Origin: Brotaphodocola catenula
GTDB taxonomy: Bacteria > Bacillota > Clostridia > Lachnospirales > Lachnospiraceae
Assembly (NCBI GenBank): GCA_020686985.1
Contig: JAJEPU010000013.1
Location: 1-64,000, forward strand
Direction of reading: 5' to 3'
DNA: 64,000 nucleotides
This document shows, piece by piece, positions 33,297 through 41,934 of this stretch; the stretch's first letter is position 1, and each line of letters opens with the position of its first letter. Below the pieces are notes generated by a model, which saw only the letters and a list, made by a program, of their open reading frames with translations, did not search any database and had not been told where the DNA came from. The translations under genes and the position numbers were made by a program.

Positions 33297-33627
33297 GCGA
33301 AAATGCCTGAAGATGTCCGTTTTGTATGCATTTTTATGCAAGAAATACCGGTATCCCGCTTGTGAAAGCGACAGAGAAGTGGTAAAATAAAGACATCTTA
33401 CAGGATACAGTAAGAGAGAAAATCGAGCGTTCGCAAATCGGATTTTTCAGGTTTGTTCCGTTTGTAGAATGCTCAGGGGGAAATGTATTTTTATACAACG
33501 TTGAAGAAAGAGAAAATTTTTGCGGAAATTTTCTCTTTCGGATACGAAGAAATCTCAAACTTAAATTGTTTTTTGAAAAAACGTTTACAATCAGATTTCA
33601 GATCCGCTCATTTTGGGTTTGACATTT
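33297..33627. other. intergenic region with a 13-base hairpin
   Basis: Between a plus-strand small gene and the minus-strand LysR gene that ends at 33628. AAAGAGAAAATTT (33507-33519) pairs perfectly with AAATTTTCTCTTT (33526-33538). Being AT-rich and symmetric it could act as a weak terminator for either side. Nothing else was identified. Confidence 0.5.
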
Positions 33628-34566
33628 CTAGTTTGATACTGTGTGAGACTCCGCGAGATAAGGAGACTCTGTGATGGAATCAAAATAGTGGAGCAGAAGC
33701 TGATAAAATACCTGTTCTGCCTCGCTGGGGTTCCAGTTCTTGCGGTTGAAGAGTGCATTGAGCCGGAAAAGCGGCGGATTGAACGAATAGTAGGTGATCC
33801 GGTCGCGGTCGACTGCACAGGATTCTGCGATAAAGGCGACCCCATTCCCGTGAGCGATCATATTGCGGGTTGCGGCGATGTTGTTCGTCTCGCAGAAGGC
33901 GTGAGGCGTGAAGTTCGCTTCGCTCAGGATCTGATCTGCGACGATTCGCAGGGAAGAACCACGTTTGGAATTCAAAAAGTTCTCGTTCGAGAATGCCCTT
34001 GCTAACTCTTGCGGAGTCAACGTATCGTTTGGATGTTCCTTCGCATAGGGATGAGAGGACGGAACTGCGAACAGAATCAGCTCTTTGCGGAGTACCTTTG
34101 CCTGATCGGCAAACGGTGCGAGATTCGGAACGGCGACGATTCCAAGATCAAGAGATTCCTCCATGATCATCTTTTTGAGCGCAGGAAGTCCGAGCTCTGA
34201 GATCTCGATTGACACGTCTGGATATGTTTTCTTATAGTCTGGAATCAGTTCTGATAACATACGCATTCCAAAGTTGGAAGTCACTCCAATTCGGATATTT
34301 CCGCGGTGATTCAGCGCGGCGATATTATGGTAAAGCTCTTTCTGAATGGCTACAACCTTTTTTGCAGAATCGATGTAAAGCTCCCCTGCTGGTGTGGGAA
34401 CGAGCTCTGTCTTCGTCCGGTAAAAAAGAGGAGTACCAAGTTCCTGCTCCAGTCTGGAAAGATACTGGCTGAGAGAGGATTGAGAGACGAACAATTCTTC
34501 AGCAGCAATCGTCATATTCTTGTGTCTGGCAATCGCCAGAATGTAATTCAAATATTTCACATCCAT
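33628..34566 (-). CDS. LysR family transcriptional regulator, likely of tctBAC
   Basis: A 312-residue LysR regulator. The N-terminal helix-turn-helix is NYILAIARHKNMTIAAEELFVSQSSLSQYLSRLEQELGTPLF, followed by the effector-binding domain (IRIGVTSNFGMRMLSELIPDY onward). The ATG at 34566 is used as the natural start of the domain; the frame extends 13 residues upstream without a site. It is divergent from the TctBAC operon, about 540 bases away, the usual geometry of a LysR protein and its target. Confidence 0.88.
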   Translation of the reverse strand: MDVKYLNYILAIARHKNMTIAAEELFVSQSSLSQYLSRLEQELGTPLFYRTKTELVPTPAGELYIDSAKKVVAIQKELYHNIAALNHRGNIRIGVTSNFGMRMLSELIPDYKKTYPDVSIEISELGLPALKKMIMEESLDLGIVAVPNLAPFADQAKVLRKELILFAVPSSHPYAKEHPNDTLTPQELARAFSNENFLNSKRGSSLRIVADQILSEANFTPHAFCETNNIAATRNMIAHGNGVAFIAESCAVDRDRITYYSFNPPLFRLNALFNRKNWNPSEAEQVFYQLLLHYFDSITESPYLAESHTVSN

Positions 34567-34671
34567 ATCCGTATTATACCTACCTTTTTTATTTTTGACA
34601 CGCAAGAAGTGTTACCGTGTACCTTGGCTGGACTTAAAAGTATCTGAAATGTTAATTTGTATTTTCCCTCT

Positions 34672-34808
34672 AACTGTTTGCTTGTAGGCTTGCAAACACG
34701 CGCTCTCGCACTCACCTGTCTGCTGATACAGGTGGTTTGCTTGCTGACAGTTATTAGATCACGATTCGTACCTTCGGTACTTGATGCTACTTCGTAGCTA
34801 TCGTGATC
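34672..34808. promoter_or_regulatory. multi-hairpin intergenic element
   Basis: A dense set of perfect short stems: AACTGT/ACAGTT (34672-34677, 34747-34752) encloses GTTTGC/GCAAAC (34676-34697, sharing two bases) and CACCTGT/ACAGGTG (34713-34734). Then GATCACGAT/ATCGTGATC (34757-34765, 34800-34808) encloses two hairpins, GTACC-TTC-GGTAC (34768-34780) and GCTAC-TTC-GTAGC (34786-34798), which together form a three-way junction. It lies between the LysR gene and tctB, in a 537-base gap. No known RNA family was recognised. Confidence 0.6.
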
Positions 34809-34991
34809 GCCATTCGCCACTCGGGATGAACAAGTAAACTGGTTCCCCCTCGTTAACACTCATTATATCATGTTTAAATCTCAATTCCAATCGTTTTGTA
34901 TCCATTTCAACAAAACTCTCATATATCCAGTGAAAACAAAAAGGTCTATTGTGAAATTAGCTTTGCTTATTCTGTGAATAAAGAATAAATA

Positions 34992-35021
34992 TTGGCAATC
35001 TTTCTGTGAATTTGATATAAA
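34992..35021 (+). promoter_or_regulatory. probable promoter of tctBAC
   Basis: TTGGCA at 34992-34997 and TATAAA at 35016-35021 are 18 bases apart, about 80 bases before the tctB start. A preceding ATTCTGTGAATAAAGAAT stretch has partial dyad symmetry and could be a LysR site. Confidence 0.45.
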
Positions 35022-35077
35022 TAATTCATAAACAAAGAGAGAGATCATGAAGACATTAACAAAGGAGGAGTCGAGTG

Positions 35078-35134
35078 ATGGCACTGAGAAAGGAGGAACA
35101 GAGATGTTTTTCAAAAAGTATGGAGACATTGTAG
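35078..35134 (+). other. possible 18-codon leader frame overlapping tctB
   Basis: An ATG at 35078 with its own strong site (AAAGGAGG seven bases ahead) opens an 18-codon frame, MALRKEEQRCFSKSMETL, ending at TAG 35132-35134. It overlaps the start of tctB in another frame and contains the tctB ribosome binding site. It may couple translation of tctB or simply reflect a duplicated site. Confidence 0.35.
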
Positions 35135-35601
35135 TCGGTATCTTTTTCATGGCACTGTCCGCAGTCATGATGGTGATGGCGCAGATGCTCCCGAAGTCAA
35201 AGGTTATGGAGGTTGGACCGGAATTTATGCCGATGGTAATCGGAGTAATCACCTTTGCACTTGCAGCAGCGCTCACGTTCTTAAGCATCAAGAACTTTAA
35301 GATGCATAACGCGGAGATCAAGGCAGATGACATAGAGGACTGCGATTACAAGCGTGTGCTTGAGAGCGTGATTCTGATGCTGGTCTATGTGTTTATGATG
35401 AAGCCGGTTGGTTTCATTCTTTCCACCCTGGTATTCCTGTTTTGCCAGATGATGGTTCTTTCCCCGGACGACGAGAGAGGAAAGAAGCAGGCAATTCTAC
35501 TTGCAGTGATCGATGTGGTGTTTACCCTTGTGGTATTCTTCCTGTTCCGTTATGGATTTAAGATCGTTCTGCCGGCAGGAATTTTCTCAATTAATTTGTA
35601 G
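35104..35601 (+). CDS. tctB: tripartite tricarboxylate transporter TctB-type small membrane subunit
   Basis: A 165-residue membrane protein with four predicted segments (for example VVGIFFMALSAVMMVMAQMLP and ESVILMLVYVFMMKPVGFIL), the small subunit of a TTT-family carboxylate uptake system. The ATG at 35104 follows AGAAAGGAGGAACAG; a frame start at 35047 would add 19 polar residues. It is followed 12 bases later by tctA. These systems take up citrate and other di- or tricarboxylates with proton or sodium gradients. Confidence 0.86.
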   Translation: MFFKKYGDIVVGIFFMALSAVMMVMAQMLPKSKVMEVGPEFMPMVIGVITFALAAALTFLSIKNFKMHNAEIKADDIEDCDYKRVLESVILMLVYVFMMKPVGFILSTLVFLFCQMMVLSPDDERGKKQAILLAVIDVVFTLVVFFLFRYGFKIVLPAGIFSINL

Positions 35602-35613
35602 GAGGCGAAAGAG

Positions 35614-37122
35614 ATGCAGGCATTAGGACTTTTGGGAAATGCGTTTGTGAGTATTATGCACCCGGCATCCATTCTGTTGATGATCGCCGGCGTAGCAATC
35701 GGTATTGTATTTGGTTCGATTCCGGGACTGTCCGCTTCGATGGCAGTGGCACTGATGTTGCCGTTGACCTTCTCGATGACACCGTCCCTCGGTATGAACA
35801 CTCTGGTAGCTGTGTACATCGGAGGTATCTCCGGTGGACTGATTTCCGCAATTCTGCTGAACATGCCTGGTACGGCATCTTCCATCGCAACAACATTTGA
35901 TGGATATCCGATGGCGAAAAAGGGTGAGGCAATGAAGGCTTTGGGACTTGGAATTGTGTTCTCTGCACTGGGTTCCATTTTCTCCTTCCTGGTACTTACC
36001 TTCTGTGCACCGCTTCTGGCAGATGTGGCACTGAAATTTACTCCGGCTGAGAACTTTGGTATCTGCTTCTTCGCTCTGACGATGGTAGCAATCCTTTCTT
36101 CCGGAAACATGATTCGCGGTCTTTTAGCTGGTATGCTCGGTCTGATGTTTACCCTGATCGGTATGGCTCCGATCGATGGAACCGCACGTTTCACCTTTGG
36201 AAACCCAAACCTGATGGCAGGTTTTGATACCCTTCCTACTCTGATCGGTATCTTTGCAATCTCCGATATCCTGATCACCGCTGAGGCAATGGGTAACGGA
36301 AAACTTGAGACGATCCCGATCAACAAGGTAAAGGGATTTGGATTCAGCATGAAAGAGTTTGTTTATCACCTTCCGAACTTCCTTCGTTCTGCACTGATCG
36401 GAACCGGAATCGGTATCCTTCCTGGAATCGGTGGTTCTACTTCCGGAATGCTCTCCTATGTAACTGCTAAGAACATGTCCAAGCATCCGGAAGAGTTCGG
36501 AAAAGGATGCCCGGATGGTATCGTAGCAACTGAGTCTGCAAACAACGCAACAATCGGTGGAGCCATGATCCCGCTTCTGGTACTTGGTATCCCGGGTGAT
36601 GGCGTAACCGCAATGATGCTTGGTGGTTTCCTGATTCACGGTCTGTCCGCAGGTCCTCTGCTGTTCGTAAAGAACGGTGATGTCGTATACGGAATCTTCG
36701 CTGCATGTATCATTTGTACACTGATCATGCTGGTTGTAGAGTGGACCTGTATCAAGGGCTTCGTACAGGTACTGAAAGTTCCGAAGCACATCCTGCTTCC
36801 GCTGATTCTGGTTCTATGCTGTGTAGGTGCTTATGCAACGAATAACCGTATCTTTGATGTACAGTCGATCCTGATCTTCGGTGTGGTTGGATACCTCTTC
36901 CACAAGTTCAAACTGCCGACGACTCCGTTCGTTCTGTGCTTCCTGATCGGTAGCATGCTTGAGACTTACCTGCGCCGTGGTATCATGCAGTACAAGTCCT
37001 TTGGAGCATTCTTCACAAGACCGATTTTTGATGCATTCTTCTTTGTAGCAGTAGGAGTTCTGGTTTGGTCTGTATTTAAGGAGCTGAAGACCTTCTACGC
37101 AAAGAAAAAAGCATTGGGCTAA
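35614..37122 (+). CDS. tctA: tripartite tricarboxylate transporter TctA-type permease
   Basis: A 502-residue membrane protein with about twelve segments. The repeat signature GSIPGLSASMAVALMLPLTF near residue 34 and MPGTASSIATTFDGYPMAKKG near residue 88 are TctA family hallmarks, and LPGIGGSTSGMLSYVTAKNMSK near residue 270 is the inverted half. It is the substrate channel of the system. It lies between the small subunit and the binding protein genes. Confidence 0.95.
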   Translation: MQALGLLGNAFVSIMHPASILLMIAGVAIGIVFGSIPGLSASMAVALMLPLTFSMTPSLGMNTLVAVYIGGISGGLISAILLNMPGTASSIATTFDGYPMAKKGEAMKALGLGIVFSALGSIFSFLVLTFCAPLLADVALKFTPAENFGICFFALTMVAILSSGNMIRGLLAGMLGLMFTLIGMAPIDGTARFTFGNPNLMAGFDTLPTLIGIFAISDILITAEAMGNGKLETIPINKVKGFGFSMKEFVYHLPNFLRSALIGTGIGILPGIGGSTSGMLSYVTAKNMSKHPEEFGKGCPDGIVATESANNATIGGAMIPLLVLGIPGDGVTAMMLGGFLIHGLSAGPLLFVKNGDVVYGIFAACIICTLIMLVVEWTCIKGFVQVLKVPKHILLPLILVLCCVGAYATNNRIFDVQSILIFGVVGYLFHKFKLPTTPFVLCFLIGSMLETYLRRGIMQYKSFGAFFTRPIFDAFFFVAVGVLVWSVFKELKTFYAKKKALG

Positions 37123-37218
37123 AAAATAGGTGATTAGGTAAAAAGTAAAAACGGGTTAAGAAACTTAGAGCAGCAATACAAAACTATATAAAAAATAAAG
37201 GGAAAAGGAGATACAACT

Positions 37219-38277
37219 ATGAAAAAGAGATTTTTGGCAACGGTACTGGCAGGAGCAATGGTAATGGGTTTAGCAGGATGTAGCGGCGGAGCTGACAGCA
37301 CGACTGCAACGACAGCAGAACAGAAGGCTGATACTGCAACCGAGACCAAGACTGAAGGTGGCGAGAGCAAGGCAGATGCATCCACCGCTACAAGCGATTG
37401 GAAGCCGGATTCTACCGTATCCATCGTTGTACCGGCAGGTGCAGGTGGTAACACTGACCTTTCCGCTCGTGTATTTGCTCAGTACGCAAAAGAGCTGACC
37501 GGTGTTGATTTCATCGTTGTAAACGCAAACGGTGCAGCAGGTTCCGTAGCAGCAAACCAGGTGCTTTCCGCAGAGCCGGATGGCACGACCTTCCTGTATG
37601 GTCATAACCTTGTAAACGTTGCAAACATCGCAGGTGTAACGGATTACAACTATACCGCATTTAAGCTGGGACCGACCTTCGCAAAGGACCCGGCACAGCA
37701 GTTGTATGTAAACTCTGAGAAGTACAAGAATCTGGACGAGTTCATTGAGGCAGCAAAGGCAGCACCGGGACAGATGAAGGCTTGTACCGAGGTTGGTGCA
37801 TACACCTACTATGAGTTACTTGCATTTGAGAAAGAGGCAGGTATCGATCTGGATCTGGTAGATGTAGGTTCTAACTCCGATAAGATCGCTGCAATGCTTT
37901 CCGGTCAGGTAGACCTGATGCCGGGTGCATACATCAACTGTAAGGATTATCTGACCGCTGGACAGTTCACCTGCATCGGTGCTCCGACCGAAGAGCGTTA
38001 TGACCTGATCAAGGACATTCCAACTCTGAAAGAGCAGGGTATCGATCTGGTATATCCGGACTGTGACTTCTCCTTCTACTTCCCGAAGGATACCTCCGAT
38101 GAGATCATCACCTGGTATGAGAACCTCGTTCAGCAGATCCTTGACGATCCGAAGGCACAGGAAGCAGTTGCAAACGTAGATATGATGCCGTACTACTTAA
38201 ACGCAGCAGATTCTGAAAAGAACGATGAAGAGATCTTCAACACGATCCAGGAAATCGCTAAGAGCGTAGAGCAGTAA
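37219..38277 (+). CDS. tctC: tripartite tricarboxylate transporter substrate-binding lipoprotein
   Basis: A 352-residue extracytoplasmic binding protein with a lipoprotein signal: KKRF, a hydrophobic stretch and lipobox LAGC with Cys at position 21. A Thr/Ala/Glu-rich linker (residues 22-58) precedes the Bug-type domain (VSIVVPAGAGGNTDLSARVFAQY). The family binds carboxylates such as citrate, aspartate or aromatic acids through water-mediated contacts, so the ligand cannot be predicted. It is the last gene of the operon, closed by a terminator at 38370. Confidence 0.92.
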   Translation: MKKRFLATVLAGAMVMGLAGCSGGADSTTATTAEQKADTATETKTEGGESKADASTATSDWKPDSTVSIVVPAGAGGNTDLSARVFAQYAKELTGVDFIVVNANGAAGSVAANQVLSAEPDGTTFLYGHNLVNVANIAGVTDYNYTAFKLGPTFAKDPAQQLYVNSEKYKNLDEFIEAAKAAPGQMKACTEVGAYTYYELLAFEKEAGIDLDLVDVGSNSDKIAAMLSGQVDLMPGAYINCKDYLTAGQFTCIGAPTEERYDLIKDIPTLKEQGIDLVYPDCDFSFYFPKDTSDEIITWYENLVQQILDDPKAQEAVANVDMMPYYLNAADSEKNDEEIFNTIQEIAKSVEQ

Positions 38278-38369
38278 GCAGATTTAGAGAGTGATGGGAC
38301 AAATGCTTTGTCTATCGTAAGATTGCTTGAGAATCAACTGAAAATTTGATGATGAAATCCCAAAAAGAA

Positions 38370-38405
38370 CCCCGCAGGTGGAAATTCCGCTTGCGGGGGC
38401 TTTTT
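38370..38405 (+). terminator. intrinsic terminator of the tct operon
   Basis: CCCCGCA (38370-38376) pairs with TGCGGGG (38392-38398), with further pairing GTGG/CCGC inside, then CTTTTTG. It lies 92 bases past tctC, and its A-rich left flank could serve the convergent LysR gene as well. Confidence 0.9.
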
Positions 38406-38426
38406 GTTGTGATAGAAAAATGAGTT

Positions 38427-39335
38427 TTATACCTTGAGCCTGATTCCGCTTTTTTCTTCAAACAGGCGACAAATCGCGTTGGCGACGTTTTTAATTTCGA
38501 TTTTTTCTACAAACTGGGGGCTCTCAATCAATCGATAAAAAAATGTGATCTCCGGGGAGACTGTGAGAATGTAGCAGTGGGCACGGATATCTTCGGTAAT
38601 CATCGATCCCGGCAGAAAGGCGATTCCTTTGCCGTCCTCTAAGAATTCTTTTGCCTTGAGAGAGTGATCAACCTCATAGATGCGGTTTAGAATCAGATGA
38701 TTTTTTGCGAGAACCTGATCCTGACATTCTCGCATATAGCTTCCCCTTTTTAACAGAATAAATGGGATGGAGGCACAGTCGGAAAGCGTTGGGATATGAT
38801 TTAGTTTTGTGCGAAGGTATGCCATAGGGACAACAGGGAAAAGGCGGTCTTTTCCGAGCGTGATCTCATGACCGCTTGTCGGCATGGAGGCAGGGATTGT
38901 CACGAGGGCAAAATCTGCGAGACGGTTGTCTGTGTAGGCGACACCGGTTCGGGAATCGGTTGTGATCCACTCAAAGGTTTCATCAGGGAAGAGACGAGAC
39001 AATTCAGGTTTTAACACATCCTTGACAAAGCGGGATAGAACGGGGATTGCTGCAATGCGGATAGATGCGGTTGTCTCAGCGAGATGATGAATCTGTGCGA
39101 GTGTCTGGGAGCGGATCTGGAGAATTCGTCTCGCACCGTTGAGATAGATCTGACCGGCGGGAGTGGGAATCATTTTTCGGTCTTTGCGCTCAAAAATCGG
39201 ATAGCCGAACTGTTTTTCCTCGTTTTTGAGACACTGGCTGATTGCGGATGGAGAGACGAAAAAGTGCTCGGCGGTCTGCGTCACCGTGCCTGTCTTTTCA
39301 AGTGTGAGCATGTACTCAAAATTTGTTGTATTCAT
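38427..39335 (-). CDS. LysR family transcriptional regulator
   Basis: A 302-residue LysR protein with helix-turn-helix YMLTLEKTGTVTQTAEHFFVSPSAISQCLKNEEKQFG and an effector domain. The ATG at 39335 is chosen because GAAAGGAAC lies upstream and the domain begins there; upstream extension enters the preceding gene. It overlaps the 3' end of the LysR gene at 39316-40308 by 20 bases, so both are likely one transcript with coupled translation. It converges on tctC. Confidence 0.85.
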   Translation of the reverse strand: MNTTNFEYMLTLEKTGTVTQTAEHFFVSPSAISQCLKNEEKQFGYPIFERKDRKMIPTPAGQIYLNGARRILQIRSQTLAQIHHLAETTASIRIAAIPVLSRFVKDVLKPELSRLFPDETFEWITTDSRTGVAYTDNRLADFALVTIPASMPTSGHEITLGKDRLFPVVPMAYLRTKLNHIPTLSDCASIPFILLKRGSYMRECQDQVLAKNHLILNRIYEVDHSLKAKEFLEDGKGIAFLPGSMITEDIRAHCYILTVSPEITFFYRLIESPQFVEKIEIKNVANAICRLFEEKSGIRLKV

Positions 39336-40308
39336 AGGTGTTGATGCGTTCCTTTCGCTGTTCGAGATAGTAGTCGGCATACTGATGCATGTAGTACGGG
39401 GACCCCCAGCTGTTCATGACAAGGTGAATCAGGTATTCTTCTGCCTCGGACAGCTGGTATCCGCGCCGAATCCCGATGCCCTGATAGACGATGATCCGCG
39501 GGGAGAGGGAGTAGACGGAGACATCGTCGTCCGGGTTGTAGTAGGAGTCTGGCACGAGGGCAGTTCCGACTCCGTTTAAGACCATCTCGTAGAGCAGAGG
39601 GATGATGCCGGTACGAAAAATGATATTTGAGGTCAGACCGGCATTTCGGTAAAGCTCGTCGACGAGGTTGGAGTACGAGGTGTAGCTCTCGTTTGCCAGA
39701 ATCGGGGTATCTTTTAATACGCTCAGATCTTCGAGAACGGGGATCGGTTGGTTAGGCGCAAGTGTCTTATAGTCGTAGAAAAGCGGATGACCTTTTGGAA
39801 CCATCAGAAGAAGCTCCTCATCCATGAATTTCAGGTATTCAAGGTTTGGAACGCTTGTCTCCGTCGCTCCAAGCAGAGACATCGTGATCGAACCGTCTGC
39901 GAGCATTTCTTTTAAGCGCTGATTCAAGTCTGCGACAAAAAATAGATCAATCTCCGGATAGCGCTTGCGAAAATCCTGAAAAATCTTTGCAAACGCCTGT
40001 GCTCCGCGGATCGCACTTCCGCCAAGTGTGATCGAGGTTCGGGAAGGGTGGGAGAGAGCTTTGGCCTGACGACGGATTTCAGAGGCGGTGTTCAGACATT
40101 CCTGACAGCCGTGTAGGTAGATTTGTCCGGCTTCCGTCAGAAGCAGGTGCTTGCTGGAACGCAGAAAGAGCGGAGTTTTAAGCTGTGCCTCGAGAGAGGC
40201 GAGCCATTTGGAGAGCGCAGGCTGGGAGATGCCGAGCATTTTTGATGCCTTTGTCATCGAACCGGAGAGGGCGAGGGCATTCATATATTGCTGATCTTTC
40301 AGATACAT
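39316..40308 (-). CDS. LysR family transcriptional regulator
   Basis: A 330-residue LysR protein. The helix-turn-helix is YMNALALSGSMTKASKMLGISQPALSKWLASLEAQLKTPLF and the effector domain follows (ITLGGSAIRGAQAFAKIFQ). The start at 40308 is preceded by CAGGAGG at a rather long spacing of 12 bases. It is divergent from the first SLC13 permease gene, with about 260 bases between, so it probably controls that operon and, with the overlapping second LysR gene, forms a regulator pair. Confidence 0.87.
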   Translation of the reverse strand: MYLKDQQYMNALALSGSMTKASKMLGISQPALSKWLASLEAQLKTPLFLRSSKHLLLTEAGQIYLHGCQECLNTASEIRRQAKALSHPSRTSITLGGSAIRGAQAFAKIFQDFRKRYPEIDLFFVADLNQRLKEMLADGSITMSLLGATETSVPNLEYLKFMDEELLLMVPKGHPLFYDYKTLAPNQPIPVLEDLSVLKDTPILANESYTSYSNLVDELYRNAGLTSNIIFRTGIIPLLYEMVLNGVGTALVPDSYYNPDDDVSVYSLSPRIIVYQGIGIRRGYQLSEAEEYLIHLVMNSWGSPYYMHQYADYYLEQRKERINTYEYNKF

Positions 40309-40386
40309 GGAACAAGAAAACCTCCTGTAAAAAATCTTATGGATTATCAATAACTTTTACTTAAAAATATCATGAATTTTATGTGT

Positions 40387-40415
40387 TTGTCAATTCCTGT
40401 CGAATAGAGTATACT
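40387..40415 (+). promoter_or_regulatory. promoter of the SLC13 permease / esterase operon
   Basis: TTGTCA at 40387-40392 and TATACT at 40410-40415 with a 17-base spacer. The leader of about 140 bases before 40566 has no clear hairpin. Confidence 0.7.
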
Positions 40416-40565
40416 GGTATCATACAAGGAAAAAGATGAAAAGTACATGATTTCCTTGACAGCGCTGACAAGAATCAAAACTGAAAATCAATCCTGAGTG
40501 TATGCAAACAAAGACAGAAAATGGCAAACTAGTGATAAGTTTTGCTTAAATATGGAGGGATGAAC

Positions 40566-41849
40566 ATGTTGCACATGTATATTGTTTTAGGACTTTTGAT
40601 CTTTATGATCGCGATGTTCTTTACAGGAAAAGTGCCTTATGGTGTGACAACGATGACCTGTTGTGTGGTTCTTGCGCTCACTGGCGTGATGGATATTTCG
40701 GGAGCATTTTCCGGACTGGCAAATAAGACAACAATTTTGATTGCAAGTATGCTGACCGTTGCATTTGCATTTGGAAAGACGAGTCTGATCAACAAGATCC
40801 GGGCGCAGATGGATCGGATCAAGGAAAAGAGCGGACTGGCATTTATTGTCTTTCTGTTTCTCGTGACGATTGTTCTTGCACAGCTGATGGGAAGAACCGC
40901 GATTGTCTCGATCATTGCCCTGTTCCTGGTTTCTCTTGATGACAAAGATGAGATCTGTGGATCTCGAATGGTCTTTGCAGCATTTTCTGTTCTGGCAGCG
41001 TGGAGCTTGAAGATCCCGATGGGTCTTGGTGCGACTGCATCCGCAACTGCCAATGCGTATTATGAGGGAATTATCAACAATCCGGATCTGATGCTGAAGA
41101 CAGGAGATATGTTTAAGGTATCCGCAATTCCGGCAATTGCACTGACGGTATATGCACTGTTTGCGTGGAAATTGATTCCGAAGAATTCGATCAATACGAC
41201 GAACGTGAAAGAAGTGAAGGCGACCGCAGAGATCTCAAAGAAGGATGAGACCATCATCAATGTCGTGTTCATCGCTGTTCTTCTTGGATTTATCTTTGGA
41301 TCAAAAATTGGAAGCCTGATGTATGTGATTCCGGCAGCCGGTGTTCTCGTCCTGATTTACACGAAGGCATTGAGCACGAAGGAAGCAGTGAATTCTCTGA
41401 CAAGTGATATGGTATGGATGATCGCCGGTGTTCTCGTAATGTCAGACGCGATCGGCAAATCCGGCGTCGGAGATCTGATCGGAAATGGTCTTCTGAACAT
41501 TCTTGGTGACCACCCGTCAGGGATGGTTGTCCTGTTTGTCTTTGCAGTTGCAACGATTGTGATGACAACTTTTATGTCAAATACAGGAACCGCAGCGGTT
41601 CTGACTCCGATTGCAGCCTCCCTCTCCCTCGTGAGTGGAATGGACCCGAGAGGAATTGTGCTGATTATCAACATTGCATCGATCATGGCAATCGCATTCC
41701 CGAGCGGATCTGCTGAGTGTGCACTTGCATTTGCAATCGGTCAGCATGCACCGGCAAAGCTTTTGAAGTATACGATTCCGTATCTGCTGATTGCAGTGGT
41801 GACGCTTGTGCTTTCTGCAAACTTCTTCTATCCGGTATATCCGGGCTGA
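40566..41849 (+). CDS. SLC13-type (DASS family) carboxylate permease 1
   Basis: A 427-residue membrane protein with about eleven segments. Features of the divalent anion:sodium symporter family include KVPYGVTTMTCCVVLALTG near the N-terminus and the second SNT-type motif in VMTTFMSNTGTAAVLTPIA near residue 340, which binds sodium and substrate carboxylate. It is paralogous to the permease at 45916. The start at 40566 gives a six-base spacing after GGAGGG; the ATG at 40560 touches the site. The esterase gene follows 85 bases later. Substrate is probably a di- or tricarboxylate or an aromatic acid. Confidence 0.86.
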   Translation: MLHMYIVLGLLIFMIAMFFTGKVPYGVTTMTCCVVLALTGVMDISGAFSGLANKTTILIASMLTVAFAFGKTSLINKIRAQMDRIKEKSGLAFIVFLFLVTIVLAQLMGRTAIVSIIALFLVSLDDKDEICGSRMVFAAFSVLAAWSLKIPMGLGATASATANAYYEGIINNPDLMLKTGDMFKVSAIPAIALTVYALFAWKLIPKNSINTTNVKEVKATAEISKKDETIINVVFIAVLLGFIFGSKIGSLMYVIPAAGVLVLIYTKALSTKEAVNSLTSDMVWMIAGVLVMSDAIGKSGVGDLIGNGLLNILGDHPSGMVVLFVFAVATIVMTTFMSNTGTAAVLTPIAASLSLVSGMDPRGIVLIINIASIMAIAFPSGSAECALAFAIGQHAPAKLLKYTIPYLLIAVVTLVLSANFFYPVYPG

Positions 41850-41934
41850 TCAGATGGAAATCATACGAGCGATTTGATAAATCATGTGGATGATGCGAAC
41901 AAAAGATATGTAGAAAAAGAGGAGAGTAGGGACC

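Noticed and set aside
33483-33674. 63-codon plus-strand frame near the LysR gene
   Set aside because: It runs through a perfect hairpin and into the antisense of LysR; no support.
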